64,000 nt of DNA, taken from the NCBI GenBank assembly GCA_963580285.1, contig OY757026.1, forward strand, positions 66,341,396 to 66,405,395, written 5' to 3'. This document shows positions 1 through 11,689 of the stretch, in pieces; positions within the stretch are counted from its first letter, which is position 1; each line of letters begins with the position of its first letter. Below the pieces are notes generated by a model. The model searched no databases, had not been told where the DNA came from, and was given only the letters and a program-made list of their open reading frames with translations. The translations under genes were made by a program, and so were the position numbers. Source of the DNA: Lucinisca nassula (Eukaryota; Mollusca; Bivalvia; Lucinida; Lucinidae).

Positions 1-494
1 TGGGTGTACTCATTATAGAACTGCCTGCTCCCGAAACATATTTTTGGAGCATTCAAGTTTGATTGAGAAAGTTATACAAACATTATATTGCACTGATAAA
101 CATATACAGCCAAGGTTCTATCCCCTCCTGTAATGTTACCTAGCTGTGAAAATACTCTCATTTAGAGTCCACGGGATGGTTAATAATTTGTCATCAATAT
201 TAAATCTTACATGATACAAAACATTTAGGCCATTAATGTACCGGATAGAAAACAATTACAACTTTCCCTAATGGGCAAACACGGGTCATAAATATAAATA
301 ACGTTCCGAAAGAGACAAAATGGCTATCACAATATAGCGAAGACACTAACGACATTAGTTCTGATCACAGTATCCACTTATTAATATCAACAGCTTGTCA
401 TTTTAAGTTAGATTCGGAGTGATGTATCGTCTCCGAGAGATTCATTAGTATTTACATTTTCTTACAGAAATATAGTCAACTTCCTGTAAAGTGA
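1..494. other. Unassigned non-coding sequence
   Basis: AT-rich sequence with no convincing coding potential, tandem structure or recognised repeat end. It leads into the palindromic MITE that begins near 495. Confidence 0.5.
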
Positions 495-1065
495 CAATTT
501 GGACCACGTTAATAAGTCTGTGTAATGAATACCCATGTAAACCCCATTTTATGTAGAGAAAAAGAATGGGGTTTACAGGGGAAACCTTATTTTCTTAGTT
601 TTGTTTAAAAACAGAGATTGTTGGTACTCAATGAGGCACGCCGGCCTCAGTAGCTCAGTCGGATGCGCATCTGACTGGTGATCTGGAGGACGCAGTTCGA
701 TACCTGCCGGGATCGGCAACATTCTTTCATGGAGATTGATCATGAAATCTTTTCTACGGTCATTCTCTCCCTTCTGCTGATTCAAGAAGGGGCAGTTGTC
801 AGTTTCTGGCGAAAGAATGTGCACTGTTTGCCTAGGAAAAGTGTGGATAGGTAAACTAACCAGCTCAAAAGTGACCTAAATAGTGTTAAATGGGCCGTTA
901 AACCCCAATACAAACAAACAAACAAACAAACTCATTGAGACAATCCTAATGAGCACCGACAGTCTGTGTTTGGAACATAAAAAAAACACTTCATCTGTAA
1001 AATTGTGGCTCTAGAGTTATGCACGATGTCATATGCACATGGGTTTGTTACTGTAATGGATATAT
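495..1065. mobile_element. Palindromic MITE split by a SINE
   Basis: The left part (about 495-639) has the family's AACCCCATTTTATGTAGAG-like stretch and one side of a GGTACTCAATGAGG palindrome. The right part (931-1065) resumes with CTCATTGAG...GAGCACC and ends in sequence like the ATTACNATAACACACCC terminus seen elsewhere. Other copies in the window (for example 56650-56940 and 59720-60040) have the two palindrome halves joined, so a SINE has landed in the hairpin of this copy. Confidence 0.6.
640..930 (+). mobile_element. tRNA-derived SINE
   Basis: The head looks like a degenerate tRNA: an A-box-like TAGCTCAGTCGG at 651-662 and a B-box-like GTTCGATACC at 695-704. The acceptor pairing is poor, so it is not a functional tRNA gene. 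The tail has GACCTAAATAGTGTT, GTTAAACCCC and CAAA repeats, which it shares with the second SINE family of this window. A minus-strand relative lies at 13187-13378 and another near 27365-27690. It sits inside a palindromic MITE. Confidence 0.75.
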
Positions 1066-1126
1066 AATGAGAGAACTCGATAAAATGAACAAATCCTTCG
1101 CCCACAATTCAACAGTATGTTGGTAC

Positions 1127-1428
1127 TTTGTTTGTTTGATTTGAGGTTTAACGTCCCCGTCAACACTGTAAAGGTCATTTTGGAGACGGTGCTTCCAATT
1201 TTGTGGGACTTTTACCCCACATTGAGATGAAATGACATCTCAAGCCCTGTCGCCCAATGAAACTAATAGGGTTTATTAGAATTGACGGTCCAACTCGCAC
1301 TGCGGTTCCTGGACAGGCTTAGATCCTCTAAGGGGTTTACCAGTACTAGTTTGCGGGCCGGATTCAGCTCTGCGTGGAAGCATCGTGCAGCCCATATATT
1401 TCTTCAAGCCCCTATGGGCGGGGGCGAT
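1127..1428 (-). mobile_element. SINE (shared-tail family), full length with TSD
   Basis: Read on the minus strand it runs from the GGGCTTGAAGAAATATA-like head block through TTTCATTGGGCGACAGGGC to the tail GACGGGGACGTTAAACCTC plus CAAA repeats. It is flanked by a perfect 12-bp direct repeat, GTATGTTGGTAC, at 1115-1126 and 1429-1440, which fixes the insertion boundaries and shows insertion by target-primed reverse transcription. More copies occur throughout the window. Confidence 0.85.
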
Positions 1429-1454
1429 GTATGTTGGTACCGTATTGATTCTAT

Positions 1455-1725
1455 TTAAGTATTGGGACAGACAGGCCTTCCAGGGGGTAAGCAAACAGTG
1501 CAGACCCAGATCAGACTGCTCCTGAAGGAGCAGTCTGATCAGGGGCTACACTGTTTGCCATTCCGTCTGCACCTTTTGGACTCCTTGCAGGATCCAGGGG
1601 AAACAAATTTTAGGAGATTTACAGCATGTCCTCAAGGTGTCCAAATTATGTTCAGGATGGGGAATCAAATTTTAAGAGAATTACAGCAAGTCCTCAAGGT
1701 GTCAAAATTACCGAAAAGGTAGTAA
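1455..1725 (+). mobile_element. Hairpin MITE (ACAGACAGGCCT family)
   Basis: It begins near TATTGGGACAGACAGGCC and contains a palindrome of about 75 bp (about 1487-1563) with arms GACCC-A-GATCAGACTGC and its complement around a CTCCTGAAGGAG loop end. It continues with TCTGCACCTTTTGGACTCC and repeated AGGAGATTTACAGCA-like units. Relatives lie at 14025-14395, 36765-37000, 39110-39340 and (reversed) 57255-57430. The A-A mismatch inside the stem is discussed in the findings. Confidence 0.6.
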
Positions 1726-1783
1726 AATCAAAGCGCTGACAACAATGGTTGATCAGTTGTCTCTGTGTGTAGACTGGATTTAA

Positions 1784-2224
1784 AGGTGCATTATTGAGCT
1801 ACCGGGTCGTTTTCATTCGTCTTTACCCTTCACTCTGAACATGTGTTCAGAATTTCTGTTCTAAAAATAAATCTGTCTCTTTACACATACATGGCGACAG
1901 TATCTTCTCTGAGTGTCGTTACTTATGGCATGGTATTCAACGTCATATTTCTTCCGATTCAGGCATGGCCTAAGCAAACAAGGCCAAAAATGAACATCGC
2001 ATAACGTCATATATGGGGATTCTATTTTTGTCACGAACTAAAAATAGATCTAACTAGTGTGCGAAACCTAGTTAGGGAATCCCTCTCAAACTCGTTTACC
2101 TGTCATCATAATTGTTCGCATTTTTGCATAAAATGCATTCATTTGTATTGTTTTAAAGAAAAATACCGGCTATATGTATTTTATTTTTGGAAGCATTTTT
2201 TCTAGATAGCTCAATAATGCACCT
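1784..2224. mobile_element. TTAA-flanked MITE with 18-bp TIRs
   Basis: Perfect terminal inverted repeats AGGTGCATTATTGAGCTA (1784-1801) and its complement (2207-2224) are bounded on both sides by TTAA (1780-1783 and 2225-2228). A TTAA target duplication is the hallmark of piggyBac-type transposition. There is no transposase reading frame inside, so the element is non-autonomous. Confidence 0.75.
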
Positions 2225-2256
2225 TTAAGAATGGGGACTTAGACTGTTTCATTTAA

Positions 2257-2466
2257 CCCTTTAATTCCTGTTCTGAAAGCAAACGATCAGACACCATGTT
2301 CTGTAGCATCTGATCTTAGGAAGTGAGTAAAGGTTTATTTAGAAAATAGTTGAACATTTTTGCATTCAGTTAATTAAAGACCCTGATCAGATGTGACAAA
2401 CAATGTCTGATCTGGGTTTGCACTGTTTGCCAATGTCTTGTTTTGGGGTTTCCTGTCTTAAATGGG
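2257..2466. mobile_element. TTAA-flanked MITE with CCC-ending termini
   Basis: It is bounded by TTAA at 2253-2256 and 2467-2470. The termini read CCCTTTAATT on the left and CCCATTTAAG on the complement of the right, so the TIR is weak beyond the first few bases. It contains a decayed copy of the hairpin module (TCTGATCTGGGTTTGCAC near 2400-2430). It shares its right TTAA with the next element. Confidence 0.6.
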
Positions 2467-2470
2467 TTAA

Positions 2471-2682
2471 CCCTTATCCTGCTGAATAATTTAATAGGTC
2501 ACACCCATTTCTAACTATCAACCAATCAGGTTACATGATAAAATGTTTTCGTTCAAATTCACAATCTGAATGACAAACAGTGTAGATCCTGATCAGATGG
2601 CTTCTTCAGAAGCCATCTGATCTGGATCTACACTGTTTAGTGTTTGCAAAGGTAGGGGTTTTGCTGAACAGCAGGATAAGGG
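2471..2682. mobile_element. TTAA-type foldback MITE; probable source of the minisatellite unit
   Basis: The terminal inverted repeats are CCCTTATCCTGCTG and its complement CAGCAGGATAAGGG. The left TTAA is 2467-2470; the right target site is degenerate (TTTC). The centre is a strong palindrome around GGCTTCTTCAGAAGCC (about 2575-2642). The segment from GTTTGCAAAGGTAGGGG to CAGCAGGATAAGGGTT at its right end is essentially the conserved part of the tandem unit that follows. Relatives: 16314-16518, 29493-29676 and probably 12947-13127 and 45735-45920. Confidence 0.7.
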
Positions 2683-2696
2683 TTTCGGTAAAGGTA

Positions 2697-2973
2697 ATTT
2701 GTTTGATTTGAGGTTAAACGTCCCTGTCAACACTTTAAAGGTCATTTTGAGATGTTGCTTCCAATTTTGTGGGACTTTTACCAGGCATTGAGAGCAGCCC
2801 AATGAAACCAATAGTGTTTATTAGCATGGACGGTCCACCTCGCACCGCGGTTCCTGGACAGGCTTAGATCCTCTAAGCGGTTTACCAGTTCTAGTGTGCG
2901 GGCCGGATTCAGCTCTGCCTGGAAGCATCATGCAGCCCATATATTTCTTCAAGCCCCTAGGGGCGGGGGCTTA
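2697..2973 (-). mobile_element. SINE (shared-tail family) inside the minisatellite edge
   Basis: It is the same family as the copy at 1127. A perfect 11-bp duplication, CGGTAAAGGTA, flanks it at 2686-2696 and 2974-2984. This target sequence belongs to the minisatellite unit, so the insertion came after the first unit existed. Confidence 0.85.
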
Positions 2974-5900
2974 CGGTAAAGGTAGAAAGTAGTCACCTAA
3001 AGATACTTGTTAAGTCATCTGTCACGGTTTGCAAAGGTAGGGGTTGTCGTGAACAGCAGGATAAGGGTTACGGTAATGGTAAAAAAAAGTCACCTAAGGA
3101 TTAATGTTAAGTCATCTGTCATGGTTTGCAAAGGTAGGGGTTGTCGTGAACAGCAGGATAAGGGTTACGGTAATGGTAAAATAAAGTCACCTGAAGATTC
3201 TTGTTAAGTCATCTGTCATGGTTTGCAAAGGTAGGGGTTGTCGTGAACAGCAGGATAAGGGTTACCGTTCTTGTTAAGTCATCTGTCATAGTTTGCAAAG
3301 GTAGGGGTTGTCGTGAATAGCAGGATAAGGGTTACCGTTCTTGTTAAGTCATCTGTCATAGTTTGCAAAGGTAGGGGTTGTCGTGAACAGCAGGATAAGG
3401 GTTATGGTACTGGTAGAAAGATTCTTGTTAAGTCAATTCTGTCATAGTTTGCAAAGGTAGGGGTTGTCGTGAATAGCAGGATAAGGGTTACAGTACTGGT
3501 AGAAATATTCTTGTTAAGTCATCTGTCATAGTTTGCAAAGGTAGGGGTTGTCGTGAACAGCAGGATAAGGGTTACGGCTCTTGTTAAGTCATCTGTCATA
3601 GTTTGCAAAGGTAGGGGTTGTCGTGAACAGCAGGATAAGGGTTACGGTTCTTGTTAAGTAATCTGTCACAGTTTGCAAAGATAGGGGTTGTCGTGAACAG
3701 CAGGATAAGGGTTACGGTTCTTGTTAAGTCATCTGTCATAGTTTGCAAAGGTAGGGGTTGTTGTGAATAGCAGGATAAGGGTTATAGTTCTTGTTAAGTC
3801 ATCTGTCATAGTTTGCAAAGGTAGGGGTTGTTGTGAATAGCAGGATAAAGGTTACGGTTCTTGTTAAGTCATCTGTCATAGTTTGCAAAGATAGGGGTTG
3901 TCGTGAATAGCAGGATAAGGGTTATAGTTCTTGTTAAGTCATCTGTCATAGTTTGCAAAGGTAGGGGTTGTCGTGAACAGCAGGATAAGGGTTACGGTTC
4001 TTGTTAAGTAATCTGTCATAGTTTGCAAAGGTAGGGGTTGTCGTGAATAGCAGGATAAGGGTTACGGTTCTTGTTAAGTCATCTGTCATAGTTTGCAAAG
4101 GTAGGGGTTGTTGTGAATAGCAGGATAAAGGTTACGGTTCTTGTTAAGTCATCTGTCATAGTTTGCAAAGGTAGGGGTTGTTGTGAATAGCAGGATGAGG
4201 GTTACAGTACTGGTAGAAAGATTCTTGTTAAGTCAATTCTGTCATAGTTTGCAAAGGTAGGGGTTGTCTTGAACAGCAGGATAAGGGTTACGGTTCTTGT
4301 TAAGTCATCTGTCATAGTTTGCAAAGGTAGGGGTTGTCGTGAACAGCAGGATAAGGGTTACCGTAATATGGTAGAAAGATTCTTGTTAAGTCAAATCTGT
4401 CATAGTTTGCAAAGGTAGGGGTTGTCGTGAACAGCAGGATAAGGGTTACAGTTCTTGTTAAGTCATCTGTCATAGTTTGCAAAGGTAGGGGTTGTCGTGA
4501 ACAGCAGGATAAGGGTTACCGTAATATGGTAGAAAGATTCTTGTTAAGTCAATTCTGTCATAGTTCACAAAGGTAGGGGTTGTCGTGAACAGCAGGATAA
4601 GGGTTACAGTTCTTGTTAAGTCATCTGTCATAGTTTGCAAAGGTAGGGGTTGTCGTGAATAGCAGGATAAGGGTTACCGTAATATGGTAGAAAGATTCTT
4701 GTTAAGTCAGTTCTGTCATAGTTTGCAAATGTAGGGGTTGTTGTGAACAGCAGGATAAGGGTTACCGTTCTTGTTAAGTCATCTGTCATAGTTTGCAAAG
4801 GTAGGGGTTGTCGTGAACAGCAGGATAAGGGTTACAGTTCTTGTTAAGTCATCTGTCATAGTTTGCAAAGGTAGGGGTTGTCGTGAATAGCAGGATAAGG
4901 GTTATAGTTCTTGTTAAGTCATCTGTAATAGTTTGCAAAGGTAGGGGTTGTCCTGAACAGCAGGTAGGGTTATAGTTCTTGTTAAGTCATCTGTCATAGT
5001 TTGCAAATGTAGGGGTTGTTGTGAACAGCAGGATAAGGGTTACCGTTCTTGTTAAGTCATCTGTCATAGTTTGCAAAGGTAGGGGTTGTCGTGAATAGCA
5101 GGATAAGGGTTATAGTTCTTGTTAAGTCATCTGTCATAGTTTGCAAAGGTAGGGGTTGTCGTGAATAGCAGGATAAGGGTTATAGTTCTTGTTAAGTCAT
5201 CTGTCATAGTTTGCAAAGGTAGGGGTTGTCGTGAATAGCAGGATAAGAGTTATAGTTCTTGTTAAGTCATCTGTCATAGTTTGCAAAGGTAGGGGTTGTC
5301 GTGAATAGCAGGATAAGGGTTATAGTTCTTGTTAAGTCATCTGTCATAGTTTGCAAAGGTAGGGGTTGTCATGAATAGCAGGATAAGGGTTATAGTTCTT
5401 GCTAAGTCATCTGTCATAGTTTGCAAAGGTAGGGTTTGTCGTGAATAGCAGGATAAGGGTTACGGTTCTTGTTAAGTCATCTGTCATAGTTTGCAAAGGT
5501 AGGGGTTGTCGTGAATAGCAGGATAAGGGTTACTGTTCTTGTTAAGTCATCTGTCATAGTTTGCAAAGGTAGGGGTTGTCGTGAACAGCAGGATAAGGGT
5601 TATAGTTCTTGTTAAGTCATCTGTCATAGTTTGCAAAGATAGGGGTTGTTGTGAACAGCAGGATAAGGGTTACGGTTCTTGTTAAGTCATCTGTCATAGT
5701 TTGCAAAGGTAGGGGTTGTTGTGAACAGCAGGATAAGGGTTACGGTTCTTGTTAAGTCATCTGTCATAGTTTGCAAAGGTAGGGGTTGTTGTGAACAGCA
5801 GGATAAGGGTTACGGTTCTTGTTATGTCATCTGTCATAGTTTGCAAAGGTAGGGGTTGTCGTGAACAGCAGGATAAGGGTTACCGTTCTTGTTAAGTCAT

Positions 5901-8900
5901 CTGTCATAGTTTGCAAAGGTAGTGGTTGTCGTGAATAGCAGGATAAGGGTTACCGTTCTTGTTAAGTCATCTGTCATAGTTTGCAAAGGTAGGGGTTGTC
6001 GTGAATAGCAGGATAAGGGTTACCGTTCTTGTTAAGTCAATTCTGTCATAGTTTGCAAAGGTAGGGGTTGTCGTGAACAGCAGGATAAGGGTTACGGTAC
6101 TGGTAGAAAGATTCTTGTTAAATCATCTGTCACGGTTTGCAATGGTAGGGGTTGTTGTGAACAGCAGGATAACGGTTACGGTAATATGGTAGAAAGATTC
6201 TTGTTAAGTCATCTGTCATAGTTTGCAAAGGTAGGGGATGTCGTGAACAGCAGGATAAGGGTTACGGTAATATGGTAGAAAGATTCTTGTTAAGTCATCT
6301 GTCACGGTTTGCAAAGGTAGGGGTTGTCGTGAACAGCAGGATAAGGGTTACGGTAATATGGTAGAAAGATTCTTGTTAAGTCATCTGTCATAGTTTGCAA
6401 AGGTAGGGGTTGTTGTGAACAGCAGGATAAGGGTTACGGTAATATGGTAGAAAGATTCTTAAATTGTTAAGTCATCTGTCATGGTTTGCAAAGGTAGGGG
6501 TTGTCGTGAACAGCAGGATAAGGGTTATGGTACTGGTAGAAAGATTCTTGTTAAGTCAATTCTGTCATAGTTTGCAAAGGTAGGGATTGTCGTGAACAGC
6601 AGGATAAGGGTTACGGTACTGGTAGAAAGATTCTTGTTAAGTCAATTCTGTCATAGTTTGCAAAGGTAGGGGTTGTCGTGAATAGCAGGATAAGGGTTAC
6701 CGTTCTTGTTAAGTCATCTGTCATAGTTTGCAAAGATAGGGGTTGTCGTGAACAGCAGGATAAGGGTTACGGTTCTTGTTTAGTAATCTGTCATAGTTTG
6801 CAAAGGTAGGGGTTGTCGTGAACAGCAGGATAAGGGTTACCGTTCTTGTTAAGTAATCTGTCATAGTTTGCAAAGGTAGGGGTTGTCGTGAACAGCAGGA
6901 TAAGGGTTACGGTTCTTGTTAAGTAATCTGTCATAGTTTGCAAAGGTAGGGGTTGTCGTGAACAGCAGGATAAGGGTTATAGTTCTTGTTAAGTCATCTG
7001 TCATAGTTTGCAAAGATAGGGGTTGTCATGAACAGCATGATAAGGGTTACGGTAATGGTAGAAAGATTCTTGTTAAGTCAATTCTGTCATAGTTTGCAAA
7101 GGTAGGGGTTGTCGTGAATAGCAGGATAAGGGTTATAGTTCTTGTTAAGTCATCTGTCATAGTTTGCAAAGGTAGGGGTTGTCATGAACAGCAGGATAAG
7201 GGTTACGGTAATATGGTAGAAAATAGTCAGCTAAAGATTCTTGTTAAGTGATTTGTCACAGTTTGCAAAGGTAGGGGTTGTCGTGAACAGCAGGATAAGG
7301 GTAACAGTAATGGTAGAAAATAGTCACCTAAAGATTCTTGTTAAGTCATCTGTCACGGTTTGCAAAGGTAGGGATTGTCGTGAACAGCAGGATAAGGGTA
7401 ACGGTACTGGTAGAAAGATTCTTGTTATTAAGTGATCTGTTGTGGTTTGCAAAGGTAGGGGTTGTCGTGAACAGCAGGATTAGGGTAACGGTACTGGTAG
7501 AAAATAGTCACCTTAAGATACTTGTTAAGTGATTTGTCACAGTTTGCAAAGGTAGGGGTTGTTGTGAACAGCAGGATTAGGGTAACAGTAATGGTAGAAA
7601 ATAGTCACCTAAAGATTCTTGTTAAGTCATCTGTCATAGTTTGCAAAGGTAGGGGTTGTCGTGAACAGCAGGATAAGGGTAACGGTACTGGTAGAAAATA
7701 GTCACCTAAAGATTCTTGTTAAGTCATCTGTCATGGTTTGCAAAGGTAGGGGTTGTCGTGAACAGCAGGATAATGGTTATGGTAATATGGTAGAATGATT
7801 CTTGTTAAGTCATCTGTCACGGTTTGCAAAGGTAGGGGTTGTCGTGAACAGCAGGATAAGGGTTAAGGTACTTGTAGAAAGATTCTTGTTAAGTCATTTC
7901 TGTCATAGTTTGCAAAGGTAGGGGTTGTCATGAACAGCAGGATAAGGGTTAAGGTACTGGTAGAAAGATTCTTGTTAAGTCATCTGTCATAGTTTGCAAA
8001 GGTAGGGATTGTCGTGAACAGCAGGATAAGGGTTACAGTACTGGTAGAAAGATTCTTGTTAAGTCATTTCTGTCATAGTTTGCAAAGGTAGGGGTTGTCG
8101 TGAACAGCAGGATAAGGGTTAAGGTACTTGTAGAAAGATTCTTGTTAAGTCAATTCTGTCATAGTTTGCAAAGGTAGGGGTTGTCGTGAACAGCAGGAAA
8201 AGGGCTACGGTAATATGGTAGAAAGATTCTTGTTAAGTCATCTGTCACTGTTTGCAAAGGTAGGGGTTGTCGTGAACAGCAGGATAAGGGTTACAGTTCT
8301 TGTTAAGTCATCTGTCATAGTTTGCAAAGGTAGGGGTTGTCGTGAATAGCAGGATAAGGGTTACTGTTCTTGTTAAGTCATCTGTCATAGTTTGCAAAGG
8401 TAGGGGTTGTCGTAATATGGTAGAAAGATTCTTAAATTGTTAAGTCATATGTCATGGTTTGCAAAGGTAGGGGTTGTCGTGAACAGCAGGATAAGGGTTA
8501 CGGTACTGGTAGAAAGATTCTTGTTAAGTCAATTCTGTCATAGTTTGCAAAGGTAGGGGTTGTCGTGAACAGCAGGATAAGGGTTACAGTACTGGTAGAA
8601 AGATTCTTGTTAAGTCATTTCTGTCATAGTTTGCAAAGGTAGGGGTTGTCATGAACAGCAGGATAAGGGTTAAGGGACTGGTAGAAAGATTCTTGTTAAG
8701 TCATCTGTCATAGTTTGCAAAGGTAGGGATTGTCGTGAACAGCAGGATAAGGGTTACAGTACTGGTAGAAAGATTCTTGTTAAGTCATTTCTGTCATAGT
8801 TTGCAAAGGTAGGGGTTGTCGTGAACAGCAGGATAAGGGTTAAGGTACTGGTAGAAAGATTCTTGTTAAGTCATCTGTCATAGTTTGCAAAGGTAGGGGT

Positions 8901-10184
8901 TGTCGTGAACAGCAGGATAAGGGTTGCGGTAAAAGTAGAAAGTAGTCACCTAAAGATTCTTGTTAAGTCATCTGTCACGGTTTGCAAAGATAGGGGTTGT
9001 TGTGAACAGCAGGATAAGGGTTGCAGTAAAGGTAGAAAGTAGTCACTGAAAGATTCTTGTTAAGTCATCTGTCACGGTTTGCAAAGGTAGGGGTTGTCCT
9101 GAATTAACAGCAGGATAAGGGTTGTGGTAAAAGTAGAAAGTAGTCACCTAAAGATTTTTGTTAAGTCATCTGTCACGGTTTGCAAAGATAGGGGTTGTTG
9201 TGAACAGCAGGATAAGGGTTGCAGTAAAGGTAGAAAGTAGTCACTGAAAGATTCTTGTTAAGTCATCTGTCACGGTTTGCAAAGGTAGGGGTTGTCCTGA
9301 ATTAACAGCAGGATAAGGGTTGTGGTAAAAGTAGAAAGTAGTCACCTAAAGATTCTTGTTAAGTCATCTGTCACGGTTTGCAAAGGTAGGGGTTGTCCGG
9401 AACAGCAGGATAAGGGTTGCGGTAAAAGTAGAAAGTAGTCACCTAAAGATTCTTGTTAAGTCATCTATCACGGTTTGCAAAGATAGGGGTTGTTGTGAAC
9501 AGCAGGATAAGGGTTGCGGTAAAAGTAGAAAGTAGTCACCTCAAGATTTTTGTTAAGTCATCTGTCACAGTTCGCAAAGGTAGGGGTTGTCCTGAACAGC
9601 AGGATAAGGGTTGCGGTAAAAGTAGAAAGTAGTCACCTAAAGATTCTTGTTAAGTCATCTATCACGGTTTGCAAAGGTAGGGGTTGTCCTGAACAGCAGG
9701 ATAAGGGTTGCGGTAAAAGTAGAAAGTAGTCACCTAAAGATTCTTGTTAAGTCATCTGTCACGGTTTGCAAAGGTAGGGGTTGTCCTGAACAGCAGGATA
9801 AGGGTTGCGGTAAAAGTAGAAAGTAGTCACCTAAAGATTCTTGTTAAGTCATCTGTCACGGTTTGCAAAGGTAGGGGTTGTCCTGAACAGCAGGATAAGG
9901 GTTTCGATAAAGGTAGAAAGTAGTCACCTAAAGATTCTTGTTAAGTCATCTGTCACGGTTTGCAAAGGTAGGGGTTGTCCTGAACAGCAGGATAAGGGTT
10001 GCGGTAAAAGTAGAAAGTAGTCACCTAAAGATTCTTGTTAAGTCATCTGTCACGGTTTGCAAAGGTAGGGGTTGTCCTGAACAGCAGGATAAGGGTTGTG
10101 GTAAAAGTAGAAAGTAGTCACCTAAAGATGCTTGTTAAGTCATCTGTCACGGTTTGCAAAGGTAGGGGTTGTTGTGAACAGCAG

Positions 10185-10900
10185 AAGAAGAGTAAATTAC
10201 ACTGATGAATTAGGAGGCCATCATGCGAACTGAACAAATAATTTGTCTAAATCACGAAAGAAGTAAGGGCGAGGATTGTGGCCACGTAAAATTGATTTAA
10301 GCCCCCAAGTAGAATTCGTTTCACTGATCGTTCCAAGGCGGTTCTTCTGTCGTGGTTTATTAGCTCCGCTGTTTTCGAAGAAAACAACGAGGTATTGTCA
10401 TAGCTCTGGCGTTGTCTGCATCATCGTGCAAAAACTTGGACATTTTGTAATATCTCTGACATTACTGAACATTCTTGAAACTCGGACTAGTTGTTCATTA
10501 TGAAAAGGGGGTGCAGCCGAGCGTTGGCACCTGCATGTGATGCTCTTGTTTTTGTTATGGTTTGTCTTTGAGCGTTAATTTGTATCGCTTATTAGGGCCC
10601 CGCACTGAAAGTGTGGGTGCCCTATAGTAATCACTCTGTCTGTCCGTCTGTCTGTCTGTCTGTCCGTCCACAAATTTCTGATAGCGCTGCCGGGGCCCTA
10701 GTCAGTTTCACTGACAGCTCTAGTATTATTTTGTTTTGGATAGCCAATTGGCCATTTTGTGGGAAAGTAAATGTCCTATTGATGTTTCCATTAGGGTCTG
10801 TTGCTTCATGTTTGTGTTTCTTTCCCTTTGGTGTCTGATGGGAGCTGTGGGTTAATTACAATGTATCTATTCTTGATCATTGCCTTCACTTCTATTTTAC
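10185..10900 (-). mobile_element. Dispersed repeat inserted in the minisatellite, itself interrupted
   Basis: The blocks ATGGCCATTTTGTGGGAAAG (complement orientation), CCTTTGGTGTCTGATGG and CCAAGGCGGTTCTTCTG match in reverse the repeat at about 46890-47420 and partly that at 20353-20560. A small Helitron-like element (10594-10723) splits this copy. Minisatellite sequence resumes at 10900, so the repeat inserted into the array. Its class is unknown. Confidence 0.6.
10594..10723 (+). mobile_element. Short Helitron-like element, CTAG terminus
   Basis: The left end is a hairpin, GGGCCCCGCACTGAAAGTGT. The middle is a TCTG/TCCG microsatellite. The right end has GCCGGGGCCCTA, then the small hairpin TCAGTTTCACTGA and the terminal CAGCTCTAG followed by T. 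The same terminal arrangement ends the element at 16998-18585, and a hairpin just upstream of a CTRR terminus is the Helitron signature. It is non-autonomous, with no Rep/helicase reading frame. Confidence 0.65.
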
Positions 10901-10955
10901 AGTAATGGTAGAAAGAAGTCAGTCACCTGAGGATTCTTGTTAAGTCATCTGTCAA

Positions 10956-11236
10956 ATGACCTGACCAAATATTTGTATTGGTTTCAGTGTCATAGAGGAG
11001 TCTAAAATTACACAAAATGGTTTGAAATAACACTGGCATTTGACAAAGTCCACTCGTATTTGACAAATTAGGATATAAGCAGAAGTTTTTAAGGCTTGGA
11101 CGTGAAGCATTTTCGACTTTCGTGTAATATTGTTGGCTCTGCACTTAATTTAGGTAAACTTCAAATATTTTCTCTTTTATTACATGTGGATGCTACTTTG
11201 GTAACCTAGCAACCTTTTCTATGTATATGGCACAGA
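10956..11236. other. Unassigned non-coding sequence
   Basis: No gene, tandem repeat or recognisable element end is seen here. The sequence is moderately AT-rich. Confidence 0.4.
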
Positions 11237-11503
11237 GCTTGAGGAAATAGATTGGGCTGCATAGTGCTTACAAAAAGAGCTGAAACCGACCCACACATGA
11301 GTACTGGTCAACCGCTTAGAAGGTCTGAGCCTGCATAGGCAAAGTGGTGCGAGTCGGACCTATGATACATATAAACCCATTTGGTTCCAATGGGATGTCA
11401 TTTCATATCATTGTTGGGTAAAAGTCCCACAAAATTGGAAGCAGTGTCTCCGAAATGACCTAAATAGTGTTGCTAGGGGATGTTAAACATCAAAACCATG
11501 AAC
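11237..11503 (+). mobile_element. Diverged SINE (shared-tail family)
   Basis: The blocks GCTTGAGGAAATAGATTGGG, CCAATGGGATGTCATTTCAT and GACCTAAATAGTGTTG identify a plus-strand copy, more diverged than the others. No clear target duplication was found. Confidence 0.7.
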
Positions 11504-11689
11504 ATTTGTTTGAACAACAGAGGGAGAATCATAGCACTGGGTCAAAATTAAAGGGTATTGGGCTTCTTCTTGATTTTGAAGTAAATTTCTGTAAACAATT
11601 ATTTAACTCAACCCAATTAACGCGCCAAAATTTGACAAAACGGGCTAAAATTGATTTGACTGTTTGGGGTTTAACGACACGCCAACTTG

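Larger units (their letters stand above)
2643..10955. repeat. Large minisatellite array, 70/85/97-bp units
   Basis: About 90 head-to-tail units share the conserved blocks TTGTTAAGTCATCTGTCA, GTTTGCAAAGGTAGGGGTTG and CAGCAGGATAAGGGTTA. Units of about 97 bp, with a GTAGAAAGTAGTCACCTAAA segment, lie at the left edge (about 2985-3250) and the right edge (about 8920-10184). Units of exactly 70 bp fill much of the middle (about 3250-6060), with 85-88 bp intermediates mainly in 6060-8920. A SINE (2697-2973) interrupts the first unit and another repeat (about 10185-10900) interrupts the last; a final partial unit lies at 10900-10955. Short reading frames here follow the repeat and are not genes. Confidence 0.9.

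Noticed and set aside
640..720. tRNA gene
   Set aside because: Box A and box B are present, but acceptor and anticodon arms do not pair well and a SINE body with a shared tail follows. The same applies to 44128 and 16110.
3007..7532. Short open frames repeating a SHLSRFAKVGVVVNSRIRVT-like peptide
   Set aside because: They follow the minisatellite period, change frame whenever unit length changes, and show no start context or conservation apart from the DNA repeat.
2643..10955. Possible CRISPR-like or telomeric array (GGGTTA once per unit)
   Set aside because: Units are contiguous with no unique spacers, and GGGTTA occurs only once per 70-97 bp as part of the MITE end, so it is neither CRISPR nor telomere.
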